From Candidatus Uabimicrobium amorphum (GTDB lineage Bacteria; Planctomycetota; Uabimicrobiia; Uabimicrobiales; Uabimicrobiaceae): a stretch of DNA of 64,000 bases. The stretch's first letter is position 1. Each line of letters begins with the position of its first letter. The notes beneath the pieces were generated by a model. The model worked only from the letters and a program-made list of their open reading frames with translations, was not told where the DNA came from and did not search any database. The DNA lies in NCBI RefSeq assembly GCF_009002475.1, contig NZ_AP019860.1, positions 4,588,001-4,652,000 on the forward strand, in the 5' to 3' direction. Both the position numbers and the translations under genes were made by a program. Below, piece by piece: positions 43,901 through 52,827 of the stretch.

Positions 43901-45823
43901 CCAAAATGGATACCAGCGAAAAATTTGTTGTTTGGTTTTACCATCAAACACCATAAATTGCGCATAGTTGGCCACGATTAAATCCATGATACCATCTTTG
44001 TTAAAATCATGTGTGGTGATTTTTTGCCGTGGCGTTGCAATATCTAATTTTAACGGTATTTCCCACTTAGGAAAAAAATTGGGGTAACCGTAGCTGTTAA
44101 TTTTTCCACCACGATCCGAAACGATGAGTTCCAGAGAGTCACCAAGATGGGCTAACGTCATACCATTGGATACCACATTGTAGTTTATCTCTTTTCGCCA
44201 CAAAATCATGGGGCGCAAATCGCTATTGATTGTCTTTTTTTTGTTGTCAACAGTGAGGTGATGTTTGTAGGAAAAATGATTGAGTTTGCTAAAAGTGACG
44301 GTGTAATTACCTGTGGCGAGTTTTTCCTGTGCAGGGACCGCAAAGGTAGTTTCTTTTTGATTTTTGTCGTGGACAAAAGAAGCCTTTACTTCTGACAGCG
44401 AAGATGTGAGAGAAATTTCTCCTTTTTTGGGCTTTACATCAATGATTTGTGTATTGTCATCCCCTGCTGTGATGGCGACATTCTCGCACGCGACATCTTG
44501 GTAATCGTTAAACTTGAGTGTAATATTGTAATTTCCTGGCGCAATGTAGTGATTTTTGAGTTGTGTCTGGGCAATTTTTTTACCATTGATAAGAATCGCC
44601 TTTGGAGAGATAAATTCACCGTGTTCATTGCGTGGAGAGATCGTTACCGATCCACTCAAACTAGAAAAATACAAGTTAGTAACGATCAATGCGATGATGG
44701 CAACCGCAATGTGTGCGCGGTAACGTTTGCATTTACGCCACAGCTTGCGCTGCCATGTGGTAGGGCTTGCTTTTACGGTTTCTCCTGCGCCAAATGCCCT
44801 TAAGTCCTCTGAGAGTTCTTTTGCGCTTTGGTAGCGATCGCTCTGTTTTTTTTCCACAGCCTTCAAACAAATATTTTCCAAATCGCGGGCAATAATTTTT
44901 TTGTGTTTGGAAGGGGGAACAGGATCGTGATTGAGAATTTGATTGAGAATATATATTTGCGAACCAGCAGGAAACATTTTATGTCCAGTTAACAAACGAT
45001 ATAAAATGGCACCCAGAGAGTAAACATCGCTACGTTGGTCCACCGCTCTGTTTTTCCCTGCCGCTTGTTCAGGAGCCATGTATTGCAATGTACCAACGAT
45101 CATTCCCGTTTTTGATAACTTTTTTTGCGCTTTATCGAGCTTAGCAATACCGAAATCCATGACGATGGGAGTGTTGTCTTTCATCATGATGTTATCTGGT
45201 TTTAAATCGCGATGAATAATACCCTGTTTGTTTGCATAATGTACGGCATCTGCGACTGTGGCCATGAGTATGGCAATTTGGTGGTTGGACATCGTTGACT
45301 TTTTGGCCATTTGTTCGAGAGAATCGCCCTCGATAAATTCCATGGTGAAATATGGTTGACTGTCTTCAATTCCTATGTCATACAACGTAATGATATTAGC
45401 ATGTTTTAGTTTGGCAGTAGCTTGTGCTTCACGCATAAAGCGATCAATGGCATGTTGGTCTTGGTCGGTGAGGAGCATTTTTAAGGCAACAACGCGGTCA
45501 AGATTAGGATCATAGGCTTTGTATACTTTCCCCATACCACCGCGACCAAGCTCGCTAATAATCGTGTAGCGTCCAAATTTGGCTTCCTTAGTTTGGGGAA
45601 ACTGTTGCGTCATGGCATGCTCGCCAACGCCTGTACTTTGTTGAAGGTGTTGTATTTGATTTGCCGAAAGATATTTCAGGTGCTGAAGACATTGCGCAAT
45701 AGATGCGTTTTTACCTTGCTGTTCGGTTTGTTGTTGTAAGCGTATCGCATGTTGTGCTTGTTGTTGGTCGATGAGGTTGGCTACCAGAGCTTTTTCAAGA
45801 AACTGCTTTTCTTGGGGAGTCAT
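40940..45823 (-). CDS. Giant membrane Ser/Thr kinase with PEGA and FG-GAP/PQQ-like propeller domains
   Basis: This is a 1627-residue protein. The N-terminal helical region (1-80) is Gln-rich. The kinase (about 84-345) is intact: GRGGMGKVYKA, K115, HRD 204-206, DFG 223-225, and activation-loop GTLQYMAPEQ. A membrane helix (about 371-388) leads outward to two PEGA-like beta domains (about 391-535). A long propeller region (about 545-1280) has Ca-loop motifs such as DFNKDGIMDL, DIDNDGNEEV, DLDHDGKLEV and DVDGDHYKEI, and a helical TPR-like tail closes the protein. It probably senses an extracytoplasmic ligand and signals by phosphorylation; ligand and targets are unknown. Confidence 0.92.
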   Translation of the reverse strand: MTPQEKQFLEKALVANLIDQQQAQHAIRLQQQTEQQGKNASIAQCLQHLKYLSANQIQHLQQSTGVGEHAMTQQFPQTKEAKFGRYTIISELGRGGMGKVYKAYDPNLDRVVALKMLLTDQDQHAIDRFMREAQATAKLKHANIITLYDIGIEDSQPYFTMEFIEGDSLEQMAKKSTMSNHQIAILMATVADAVHYANKQGIIHRDLKPDNIMMKDNTPIVMDFGIAKLDKAQKKLSKTGMIVGTLQYMAPEQAAGKNRAVDQRSDVYSLGAILYRLLTGHKMFPAGSQIYILNQILNHDPVPPSKHKKIIARDLENICLKAVEKKQSDRYQSAKELSEDLRAFGAGETVKASPTTWQRKLWRKCKRYRAHIAVAIIALIVTNLYFSSLSGSVTISPRNEHGEFISPKAILINGKKIAQTQLKNHYIAPGNYNITLKFNDYQDVACENVAITAGDDNTQIIDVKPKKGEISLTSSLSEVKASFVHDKNQKETTFAVPAQEKLATGNYTVTFSKLNHFSYKHHLTVDNKKKTINSDLRPMILWRKEINYNVVSNGMTLAHLGDSLELIVSDRGGKINSYGYPNFFPKWEIPLKLDIATPRQKITTHDFNKDGIMDLIVANYAQFMVFDGKTKQQIFRWYPFWDHKFIIADANDDAYEDIVLLTRYHGIRIFYSHQGSFDSQKRFSHINTSVSGLSHPLLLNKSTVLCASANTVLHVDLQKRKVRSIYTHGSDILDIKIAKTTKQKLLLLYDSQKLISLDLDTLRTKETIHEFPTPHRINEMSMIDIDNDGNEEVLFQRDQLYCVDIHNKKIKWQLNTQNDFFEGSPVFVSDLDHDGKLEVVTWTRQQTAGQKSTNTIFVVDHQGNEQQKAVIDDEIVSMVFVDTNQDHRLEVLFLAGSAIHCLEYYPANTSPQVSTFSRNLPAMAIPPVAADLNGDKIKELIIIDELGYLHCLDGSNKQSLWKTDRSLNVMRATTADFDGNGEVEVFAVGKKNIALLSKDGEAIWKSPIVIDIVNSPIAVDVDGDHYKEIICYKRAPARVHCIDIKERKVRWQAAKKQGLQVIHGTAQAQDVNNDGTQEIFILSGYQVHCLDGPSGRVRWSQPVPNIGEGGQIVSCRVRGKTLIFAGQVAGFISCFDALSGKKHWHKNVLSGDIRTVVLHQISGRQCIAFTTANDEVFCLDAFSGEIVWQRKITPRYYLENVQQPRTYAQIIALNVDVNADGVNDLVTTCSTHTFYTLSGIDGSWLGDTNAFTKVERLPRILDLDGDHKQDMLFVDRHLQIFSMNDIEKYFSHLLHVPQQFTTLDQDSEALYLHYLDNLVKHRKYSLLQKQLPAVKNKLRNTKRIDFYNAILMISEQKVGQKLPLLPQSSAENTMLRIVTLVNAKQFKQALRETEFSMRKSIIDFDMQRQKYQHLFAKELAHQYLQNLSKIAKKINCTSILQTLAYHEQQFLYKNVSYNQLLELTMRYADPRSNFYKHMHKKFVENINREYTHFYTAIYTRHISREVLDYAIDLLPNNYEFRWKRAQMHLYHMHYEKAAQDLSIAIRIQPQQKQAKLLRIIAHIGLMLQGKHSQQQIQKEIQKISPQQLSPQENVLLQAIYQVLNRQAVRINNRELQEIFRNLQYFAF

Positions 45824-45884
45824 AATTCACCATGTATAAATAGAGTTGTTTTTATCTGTAAACTTTTTGAAATATATCGCCTGA

Positions 45885-46466
45885 TTACTTATTATCGCGA
45901 GTTGTTTCTTGCGTTTTACAATGAGATGTGCGCGACGAACCATGTAGTTTTTTGTGGATTTTTTCCACAGAATCCAAAGTTTCATCCGTTACTTTTTTTA
46001 CATTGTTGGTCATTTGCGATAAGCGTGATGCTATTTTTTTCAATGTTTGTGCTGCATTGTTTATGTCTTTCGCCGTTTGTCTAATGTGCGATGTCGCTTT
46101 GTCTACTGTTTTTGCTACTTGATTTAGGTCTTTCGCCGCTTGCGAAATGTCTTTTGCGGCTATACGTAATGATTTTTCTATGTTTTGCGTATTATCTTCT
46201 TTTATTCCCGAGCGTTTTTCTTCTGTGATGTTTTTTACAAACTCGGGTAGATTGTCATAAGACGATTTAAGTTTCTCTAACAGTGTGATGGTTTCTTGGA
46301 AATTTTTATGTGTATCTTTTTGTATACTTTTTGTTGTGTGATGCATTTTTTTTACGTAGGAAATGATTTCTTGCAACTCTTCAGTTTGAATAATATTTTC
46401 TTGTGGATAACAAACACTGGGATATACCAATGTTGCTATCAAAAGTAATAAAATTATGCGGTACAT
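45885..46466 (-). CDS. Secreted helical coiled-coil protein
   Basis: This 193-residue protein has a signal peptide (about 1-20) and then an almost wholly helical body. Residues 100-165 repeat an Ala-rich, roughly 7-residue pattern (AAKDISQAAKDLNQVAKTVD, then QTAKDINNAAQTLKKIA), recalling coiled-coil signalling helices or lipoprotein-like rods. The C-terminus is Lys/Thr/Ser-rich with a single Cys. No membrane anchor or known domain is seen. It may form an oligomeric rod in the envelope (inference). Confidence 0.65.
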   Translation of the reverse strand: MYRIILLLLIATLVYPSVCYPQENIIQTEELQEIISYVKKMHHTTKSIQKDTHKNFQETITLLEKLKSSYDNLPEFVKNITEEKRSGIKEDNTQNIEKSLRIAAKDISQAAKDLNQVAKTVDKATSHIRQTAKDINNAAQTLKKIASRLSQMTNNVKKVTDETLDSVEKIHKKLHGSSRTSHCKTQETTRDNK

Positions 46467-46784
46467 AACTTCTCCATACTTTTTTGCGAATAAGATTTAA
46501 ATAGATGACGAGTAAGATTTTACAAAAGATACGGTGTCATATACCAAAATAAAATTTTTTTATGAATATTTGTACTCATTACGAATCTTATTCTATGTTG
46601 ACGATATCGCATAATATAAGGCGTTAACACAAAAAAAACTTATTTTTACGGTAAATGTACGGTTTTTTATGGTATGCTATAAAATATATCGGTAAAAAAA
46701 TAACTGTATTTCCAATAAATTTTTACAACTATTTGTCGGTGTAAACGTCTTAAATGAAAATGACAATAAATTGCGGGGGACGTT
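46467..46784. other. 318-base AT-rich intergenic region between divergent genes
   Basis: No gene or strong hairpin is seen. The sequence TGCTATAAAAT near 46676-46686 could serve as an extended -10 for the pentapeptide gene. GGGGGA just before its ATG is a strong ribosome site. Confidence 0.35.
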
Positions 46785-47192
46785 ATGATATTTTTTCGTA
46801 AAAAAAATAGTATAGAAGATGAAAATCTGGTGGGGGCAAATTTGTCGAACCAGTATTTGAAGAATGTTAACTTATCTGGAGTAAATTTAGAAAGAGTTGA
46901 TTTAAGCCGATCGAATTTAAAAAATTCTCAGTTGAGTGGTGCAAATTTAAAAAACGCCAACTTATCCTACGCCAAATTGGAAAAATCGGATTTATCAGGG
47001 GCAAATTTGTCAGGGGCAAATTTAAAAAACGCCGATTTATCGGGGGTCGATTTATCTGGAGCGAATTTATCGGGGGCAAATCTAAAGAAAGTCAACCTGA
47101 AAGGTGCCAATCTATCCGATGTAGACTTGACGGGAACCAATTTGACAAATGCATGTTTGTTTGGGACGAATTTGGCCGATACCGATTTGTGA
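46785..47192 (+). CDS. Pentapeptide-repeat protein
   Basis: This 135-residue protein has about 22 consecutive A(D/N)LxG-type pentapeptides from residue 14 to the end (ANLSG, VNLSG, VDLSR, ADLSG and so on), which fold as a right-handed square beta-helix. There is no signal peptide. Some pentapeptide proteins mimic DNA and inhibit gyrase (the Qnr/MfpA type), but those have loops and a dimerisation helix not visible here, so a specific role is not claimed. The ATG follows GGGGGAC. Confidence 0.88.
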   Translation: MIFFRKKNSIEDENLVGANLSNQYLKNVNLSGVNLERVDLSRSNLKNSQLSGANLKNANLSYAKLEKSDLSGANLSGANLKNADLSGVDLSGANLSGANLKKVNLKGANLSDVDLTGTNLTNACLFGTNLADTDL

Positions 47193-47224
47193 CGAACGAA
47201 CCGTTTAAAACTAGAGAGAGGTGT

Positions 47225-47716
47225 TTACAAACGTTGCGATTTGTTTTTATGCCCCGACCACTTTGTTGCACCATCTTCCACATCCATGGAGCGCATTCCA
47301 TAAAAGATGTGACATGTAGGACGAAATTTTTCAGGGATGCGCGGCGGACTACCAAAATCAAACAACGAAGGAAATGCTAGCCACATATTACGTCCCTCAT
47401 CGGCAATAAGAGTTTTGCATTTTTTGCAACTTACCTTACACGGTAGAATACGTTCGTGTTTGTGTAATTCACTGTTGTAGAATTCCATATTTTCGACACC
47501 TGCGGTGATGCGAACATCGCGTTTGTAAAATATTGCCGCCCACTGCATGGGGGCACCATGCAATTTTTGACACGCGATACAATGACAGATTTTCGCGTCG
47601 ACAGGATCGTCCTGCACTTCATAACAAATAGCCCCACAATAACAACTCGCGCGGTATTTTGCTTTAAAGTTTTCATCATTAACTGATGCGTATTCCTCTC
47701 CAAAATGTGTTGTCAT
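47225..47716 (-). CDS. GFA/CENP-V family zinc protein
   Basis: This 163-residue protein has the GFA-family zinc sites: CYCGAICYEV (about 25-34), CHCIACQKLHGAP (about 45-57) and CKVSCKKCKTL (about 93-103). The family includes glutathione-dependent formaldehyde-activating enzyme homologues, but most members have no proven activity. The C-terminal tail GATKWSGHKNKSQRL is short. It converges with the pentapeptide gene. The ribosome site is AGGAAAAC before the ATG at 47716. Confidence 0.82.
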   Translation of the reverse strand: MTTHFGEEYASVNDENFKAKYRASCYCGAICYEVQDDPVDAKICHCIACQKLHGAPMQWAAIFYKRDVRITAGVENMEFYNSELHKHERILPCKVSCKKCKTLIADEGRNMWLAFPSLFDFGSPPRIPEKFRPTCHIFYGMRSMDVEDGATKWSGHKNKSQRL

Positions 47717-47774
47717 GTTTTCCTCGTTTCAAATACCCAAAAGTTTAACTTCACTGAAGGACAAAATTAGCTTT

Positions 47775-48803
47775 TTACATTAAAATGTTTAGATTCGGAA
47801 GCTGTTTGAATTGTGGTAAATCTGTTATTGGCGCTCCTGTCAAACGCAATTCTTTCAGAGTGGAAAGTTGTGTAATTTCTTTTGGCAATACTTCTATCGC
47901 AGTGTAAGACAAGTTTAAATGCGTAAGAGAAGAAATGGATAAGACTTCTCTTGGCAATTCCTCTATTTCGGTACCATGAAAACTTAAATGAGTAAGAGAA
48001 GTAAGTCGTACAATCTCTTTGGGTAACTCTTCTATGTCCGTCTCTCCCAAATCTAGTTCCACAAGAGAAGAAAGTAGACCAATTTCCTTTGGTAACTTTT
48101 CGATTGCCATGTCGCATAAAAATAGGTGTGTCAAAGAGGAAAGGTTACCGATTTCTTTTGGTAGCTCTTCTATTGTTGTGCCTGTCAAATCTAAGTGAGT
48201 AAGAGAAGAGAGTTGTCCGATTTGTGGTGGTAACTCACTTAGTTCTGTGGTGTAGCTCAAATCTAAATGAGTAAGAGAAGAGAGCTGTCCAATCTGTAAT
48301 GGTAATTCGGTTATGTCTGTCGCTTCCAGATTCAAGTGCGTAAGAGAAGTAAGATGTGCGATCTCATTTGGTAATTCCGCTATGTCTGTGGCCCCCAAAT
48401 TCAAGTGAGTAAGACAGCTTAGTTGGGCAATTTTTTTGGGTAGGATGGCTATTTTTGTATTGGCAACATCTAGGTGTGTAAGAGAAGTAAGTTGCAGTAC
48501 CTCTCTTGGTAGTTCAATCATTGTTGCATCTGTCAATTTTAAATGAGAGAGAGAGTTTAATTGTCGTATATCTTCGGGAATATCCTTTATATTCTCTAGT
48601 TCGAAGCCAAGTTTATGCGAAAAATTGCAATCAATAAAGCGACAATTTTCTACTCTTTCAAAAATAACACCTGTGCGAAAACTACAGTTTTCGAAGATAC
48701 AATTTTCTATTTGGTACGCCTTGTCTTCTTCTAAGAAAAAAGCACAGCCGTGGTAGGACGTATTATTATCTAATGTTTTCAGTGATTTTGATTTTATATT
48801 CAT
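47775..48803 (-). CDS. Leucine-rich repeat protein
   Basis: This 342-residue protein has an N-terminal segment of about 75 residues with pentapeptide-like Cys/Phe repeats (CIFENCSFRTGVIF, CRFIDCNFSHK) followed by about eleven 23-residue LRRs of the form SLTHLDLxxTxIxELPxEIxxL. These fold as a solenoid for protein binding. No signal peptide or catalytic domain is seen. The repeats are close in DNA sequence, so internal recombination could change copy number. ATG 48803 is used in place of an upstream TTG. Confidence 0.88.
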   Translation of the reverse strand: MNIKSKSLKTLDNNTSYHGCAFFLEEDKAYQIENCIFENCSFRTGVIFERVENCRFIDCNFSHKLGFELENIKDIPEDIRQLNSLSHLKLTDATMIELPREVLQLTSLTHLDVANTKIAILPKKIAQLSCLTHLNLGATDIAELPNEIAHLTSLTHLNLEATDITELPLQIGQLSSLTHLDLSYTTELSELPPQIGQLSSLTHLDLTGTTIEELPKEIGNLSSLTHLFLCDMAIEKLPKEIGLLSSLVELDLGETDIEELPKEIVRLTSLTHLSFHGTEIEELPREVLSISSLTHLNLSYTAIEVLPKEITQLSTLKELRLTGAPITDLPQFKQLPNLNILM

Positions 48804-48901
48804 TGACAACACTTTCTATTCATTTTCAAGATTGATTGATTATTGTAATGAATAATTGGTTCCCCAAGAAGGGAAATTTCACCACAAGACCGTTTAAAAA
48901 A

Positions 48902-48930
48902 TTGCAAAATCCGTAATAAAACAGTACTAT
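48902..48930 (+). promoter_or_regulatory. Sigma70-like promoter for the nucleotidyltransferase-like/uvrA pair
   Basis: TTGCAA (48902-48907), a 17-base spacer and TACTAT (48925-48930), about 35 bases before the ATG at 48965. Confidence 0.6.
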
Positions 48931-48964
48931 ATTAGTAATAATCTTGTAAAGATAGGTTCAAATT

Positions 48965-49930
48965 ATGGGTGGAGTTATGGATAAAAGTCTTAGTGAAAAG
49001 TGCACGCGTTTTCAAAACGCTCTCGATATGTTTGTGTCGCGTGTGAGTGAAGATAAGTGGATTCAGGCGGTTGTACTCATTGGAGAAATCAGTGAAGAAA
49101 CGATTTGGCACAAAGAACGTTTATTTCTGTGGGTGATCGAAGTGGATAATGTGACCAAACGCCGTAAGAGTGACGGGGGAGATGAGAGAATTTTTCGTAC
49201 ATATGTGGAAGATGACATCAATATTGTCGTTGAACTGATTCCACGTACACGATTTAAACTGATGGTCGAAGGAAATTCACGTACGGCTTTTACCCACAAT
49301 TTTTTTGCAAAACGCCTTGTTGTTCATAGCAAAGACCCTTCTATTGATCGTTGGTTTACACAGGCAAATCAACTCGCGACTTCCGATCAGGATACTGCTC
49401 TCCTGATCGCGATGACATGGGTGATTCATCCTCTAAAGTACATTGATAAATTAATCAACATCAAAAAAGATGCAGAACTGGCACGTCAAGAACTCATTGG
49501 GGTGGCGCATAGCTTAGCTTCCATAGAGATTATATTGCGGGGAGAAATATACGAACACCAACTCATCTACAAAGCGCTAGATTACAATCCCGATTTATTT
49601 TCTGTAGTTTATGAAGATATATTGGGGCGTCAGCGTTCTTTTTCAAAGCTAAAAAAAGCCCTACAAACAGTGCGTGACTATGTACATGAAAACGATACGC
49701 GTTATCTGCGTCCGCTCATAAAATTTTTCAAAGCACATCGACAAATTGTACCGTTGTCTCACATTTGCGATAACTTCGCGCATACTCAAATTTACCCGTG
49801 GCATATCGCGAGTGCCTGCGAATGGTTGGCCGATAAAGGTGTATTGGAAAAAGTGTCGTTGCCTATTCGTGTGACGAAAAAAAGTACTGTGGATGTGGAA
49901 GAACCTGCGTATCAATGGAATGAATCATAG
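48965..49930 (+). CDS. Possible degenerate nucleotidyltransferase with C-terminal helical/winged-helix region
   Basis: This 321-residue protein is not clearly assigned. The N-terminal block WIQAVVLIGEISEETIWHKE resembles the beta-strand/GS region of Pol-beta-type nucleotidyltransferases, but the GS...DxD metal motif is not intact. DINIVVELIPRTRF and FFAKRLVVHSKD would fit the rest of that fold. The middle (about 140-230) is helical, and the end (HICDNFAHTQIYPWHIASACEWLADKG) looks like a winged helix. It ends 10 bases before uvrA and shares its promoter, so a DNA-repair-linked role is possible. The family call is a recollection, not a demonstration. Confidence 0.45.
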   Translation: MGGVMDKSLSEKCTRFQNALDMFVSRVSEDKWIQAVVLIGEISEETIWHKERLFLWVIEVDNVTKRRKSDGGDERIFRTYVEDDINIVVELIPRTRFKLMVEGNSRTAFTHNFFAKRLVVHSKDPSIDRWFTQANQLATSDQDTALLIAMTWVIHPLKYIDKLINIKKDAELARQELIGVAHSLASIEIILRGEIYEHQLIYKALDYNPDLFSVVYEDILGRQRSFSKLKKALQTVRDYVHENDTRYLRPLIKFFKAHRQIVPLSHICDNFAHTQIYPWHIASACEWLADKGVLEKVSLPIRVTKKSTVDVEEPAYQWNES

Positions 49931-49940
49931 TGGAGAAGAA

Positions 49941-52799
49941 ATGCGAAAAACATTGTCTGTTCATGGAGCAAGAGAAAACAATCTAAAAGATATTGATATT
50001 GAGATTCCACGTGACAAACTCATTGTGGTGACAGGTGTCAGCGGTTCCGGAAAATCTTCTTTGGCATTTGATACAATTTACGCTGAAGGGCAACGGCGTT
50101 TTTTGGAATCTATGTCATCGTGGGCGAAGAGATTTGTGCAACAATTAAAAAAGCCGCAAGTCGACTTTGTAAACGGCTTATCTCCCGTGGTGTGCATTGA
50201 TCAAAAAACAATTTCCAAAAACCCGCGTTCGACAGTGGGGACGATGACCGATATTTTTGATTACATGCGTATGCTATTCGCGAGCATGGGAACACCTCGT
50301 TGTCCTGTATGCGAAGAAGAAATTGCGGTGTGGAGTTTGTATCGCATGATGGAGCATTTGCTGTCGCTTCCCACAGGAACGGAAGTAGAAATTCGCGTGC
50401 CAGTACTGAAAATCTATAATGAAGATTACGCATATCTATTTGAAACCATTCGTGCCAGTGGTTACCGTCATGTACGCATTGACGGGGAAAAACGCGACAT
50501 TGGCAACGAGGTAGAGCTTGACGAAGATTGCGATTATTTTATTGAAGTGATTGCCGATGTTTTTGTCATCGAAAAAAATATTGATAAGCAAATTATTGCT
50601 TCTCTGGAACACGCAAATAAAGTTGGTGCTGGCTTTTTTAGCTTTCATATTTTAAGTGAAATTGCGAAAGGGAAATGCGATAAATTCTATGGCAATTGTG
50701 GATGTAACAAACATCGTGTTTTGTGTTGTGAAATGCACCATGGTTGGTTTACATTTAACGATGCCGCGGGAGCATGCAATACTTGCTCTGGATTGGGAAC
50801 ATCTATGCGCGTTCATACTCCTCTTCTCGTTCCCGACCCTTCGCGTTCGCTGCGCGACGGGGCATTTGTGAAAGAAGCTATTGGGTGCGATAAAAATACT
50901 TGGGGTGGACGCATTTTAGAAAGTCTGGCGCGTTATTATAACTTTAGCTTGGATGCTGCTTTCAATAAATTGGAAAAATCAGTGGTGGATATATTATTTT
51001 ACGGTACGAAAGGAGAAAAGTTTCCCATTGTAATTCCCGAAGGAGCAACACAAGGTAAGCATCACGAAGGTAAGCAAGTGAGTTTTAGCGGTATCGCCAC
51101 AAATATTGAACATCGTTATAATTGGTACCGTAAGCACGGTGAAGCCAGTAACTGGTCAGAGGAATACTATCGCAAGATTATGGTGGAGCAGGTATGTCCA
51201 GATTGCAAGGGCGCACGATTAAAGAAACAACGGTGTCTAGTGAGTATTGCGACCAAGAATATTTATGAATTAGGAGAAATGCCTCTGGAAGAATTGCGCG
51301 ACTTTATTGGCAACATTGAGGCGGAGGCAAAGCATGTAGAGGTACTGCAAACAATTCAGCGTGAAATTATTGGTCGTTTGGATACATTAATCAATATAGG
51401 TTTAAATTATCTTAACTTAAATCGTCGTTCCGCAACTTTGTCTGGCGGCGAGTCGCAAAGAATACGTCTTTCTTCGCAAATAGGTTCGGGTTTGATGGGG
51501 ATGCTATATGTATTAGACGAGCCGAGTATTGGTCTCCATGCTAAAGACAATGCTAAGATGATAAAGACTTTGCGCCATTTACGCGATATTGGCAACACGG
51601 TGATTGTTGTGGAGCACGACGAAGACACCATCCGTGCCGCAGATTACGTCGTAGAGGTTGGCCCTGGACCAGGGATTCATGGTGGTGAGGTCATCATGAG
51701 CGGTACGGTACAAGACATGATCAAGGATAATAATTCCATTACCGGACAGTTTTTAAGTGGCAAAAAACAAATCAAATCTCCGGAGAAACGCAGCAAAGGG
51801 AATGGGCAGTATATTGAGATTAAGGGTGCAGAGCACAATAATTTACGTAAGGTAAATGTCAAGATTCCTTTGGGAAATTTTGTATGTATTACTGGTGCTT
51901 CTGGCTCGGGGAAGAGTTCGTTGATTCACGAAACGCTATATAAAAAATTATACGCCCTTAAATACGATAGTCGTGTACTTTCCGGTAAACATCGCAAGTT
52001 AGTGGGGGCTGACAACGTTGACGATGTCATTCATATCGATCAGTCTCCGATTGGACGTACTTCACGTTCTAATCCCGCGACATATATTGGTTTTTACGAT
52101 AATATTCGCAAATTATTTGCTTCGACAACGCTTGCTAAAGAACGCAAATACAACGCTTCACGTTTTAGCTTTAATGTAAAGGGGGGACGTTGTGAGGAAT
52201 GCAAAGGCGAAGGAACCATCACCACAAAATTGGCGTTTATGCCTGACGTAGAAACCACATGCCCTAGTTGTAAGGGAAAGCGTTACAATGATGAGACTCT
52301 CGAAGTGATGTATCATGATAAAAATATTTTTGACGTTTTAGAAATGTCTATCGAAGAGGGGGCAACATTTTTTAAAGACCAAAAACTTATCGCACGAAAA
52401 CTCAGTGTACTAAATGATTTGGGACTTGGTTATTTAACGGTAGGTCATCCCGCACCCATATTATCCGGAGGTGAAGCACAGCGCGTAAAGCTATCCGCGG
52501 AGCTATCGAAAAGTAAACGTGGAAAATCGAATTTGTATATTCTCGACGAACCAACCACTGGTTTGCACTTCGCCGACATTCAAAAATTGCTAGATTGTTT
52601 ACGTAGTTTTGTTGATAAGGGACATAGTGTTGTTGTGATAGAACATAATTTGGATGTTATCAAAACAGCGGATCACATCATAGACCTTGGACCAGAAGGT
52701 GGTGAAAGTGGTGGAGAGATTATGGCAGTGGGAACTCCAGAAGAGGTGGCGAAGAAAAAGAAATCGCATACGGGACGTTTTTTGGCAAAGTTGTTGTAA
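49941..52799 (+). CDS. uvrA: UvrA-family excinuclease ATPase (possibly a paralogue)
   Basis: This 952-residue tandem ABC ATPase has usual UvrA length. Walker A motifs are VSGSGKSSLAFD and ASGSGKSSLIHE. Signatures and Walker B are LSGGESQRIRLSSQ with YVLDEPSIGLH, and LSGGEAQRVKLSAE with YILDEPTTGLH. The second zinc finger is CEECKGEGTI...CPSCKGKRY. The first zinc finger appears altered, with CNKH in place of the first CxxC before CNTCSGLG. UvrA recognises damaged DNA with UvrB; the divergence of the N-terminal half could mean a UvrA paralogue. The frame is open to 49893, but ATG 49941 has GGAGAAGAA immediately upstream. Confidence 0.88.
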   Translation: MRKTLSVHGARENNLKDIDIEIPRDKLIVVTGVSGSGKSSLAFDTIYAEGQRRFLESMSSWAKRFVQQLKKPQVDFVNGLSPVVCIDQKTISKNPRSTVGTMTDIFDYMRMLFASMGTPRCPVCEEEIAVWSLYRMMEHLLSLPTGTEVEIRVPVLKIYNEDYAYLFETIRASGYRHVRIDGEKRDIGNEVELDEDCDYFIEVIADVFVIEKNIDKQIIASLEHANKVGAGFFSFHILSEIAKGKCDKFYGNCGCNKHRVLCCEMHHGWFTFNDAAGACNTCSGLGTSMRVHTPLLVPDPSRSLRDGAFVKEAIGCDKNTWGGRILESLARYYNFSLDAAFNKLEKSVVDILFYGTKGEKFPIVIPEGATQGKHHEGKQVSFSGIATNIEHRYNWYRKHGEASNWSEEYYRKIMVEQVCPDCKGARLKKQRCLVSIATKNIYELGEMPLEELRDFIGNIEAEAKHVEVLQTIQREIIGRLDTLINIGLNYLNLNRRSATLSGGESQRIRLSSQIGSGLMGMLYVLDEPSIGLHAKDNAKMIKTLRHLRDIGNTVIVVEHDEDTIRAADYVVEVGPGPGIHGGEVIMSGTVQDMIKDNNSITGQFLSGKKQIKSPEKRSKGNGQYIEIKGAEHNNLRKVNVKIPLGNFVCITGASGSGKSSLIHETLYKKLYALKYDSRVLSGKHRKLVGADNVDDVIHIDQSPIGRTSRSNPATYIGFYDNIRKLFASTTLAKERKYNASRFSFNVKGGRCEECKGEGTITTKLAFMPDVETTCPSCKGKRYNDETLEVMYHDKNIFDVLEMSIEEGATFFKDQKLIARKLSVLNDLGLGYLTVGHPAPILSGGEAQRVKLSAELSKSKRGKSNLYILDEPTTGLHFADIQKLLDCLRSFVDKGHSVVVIEHNLDVIKTADHIIDLGPEGGESGGEIMAVGTPEEVAKKKKSHTGRFLAKLL

Positions 52800-52827
52800 T
52801 GTTTTCGGAGTAAAGACTCACAAATCC

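Noticed and set aside
46830..47190. 15-base periodic DNA repeat
   Set aside because: It is fully explained by pentapeptide coding.
47775..48560. 69-base periodic DNA repeat
   Set aside because: It is explained by 23-residue leucine-rich repeats on the minus strand.
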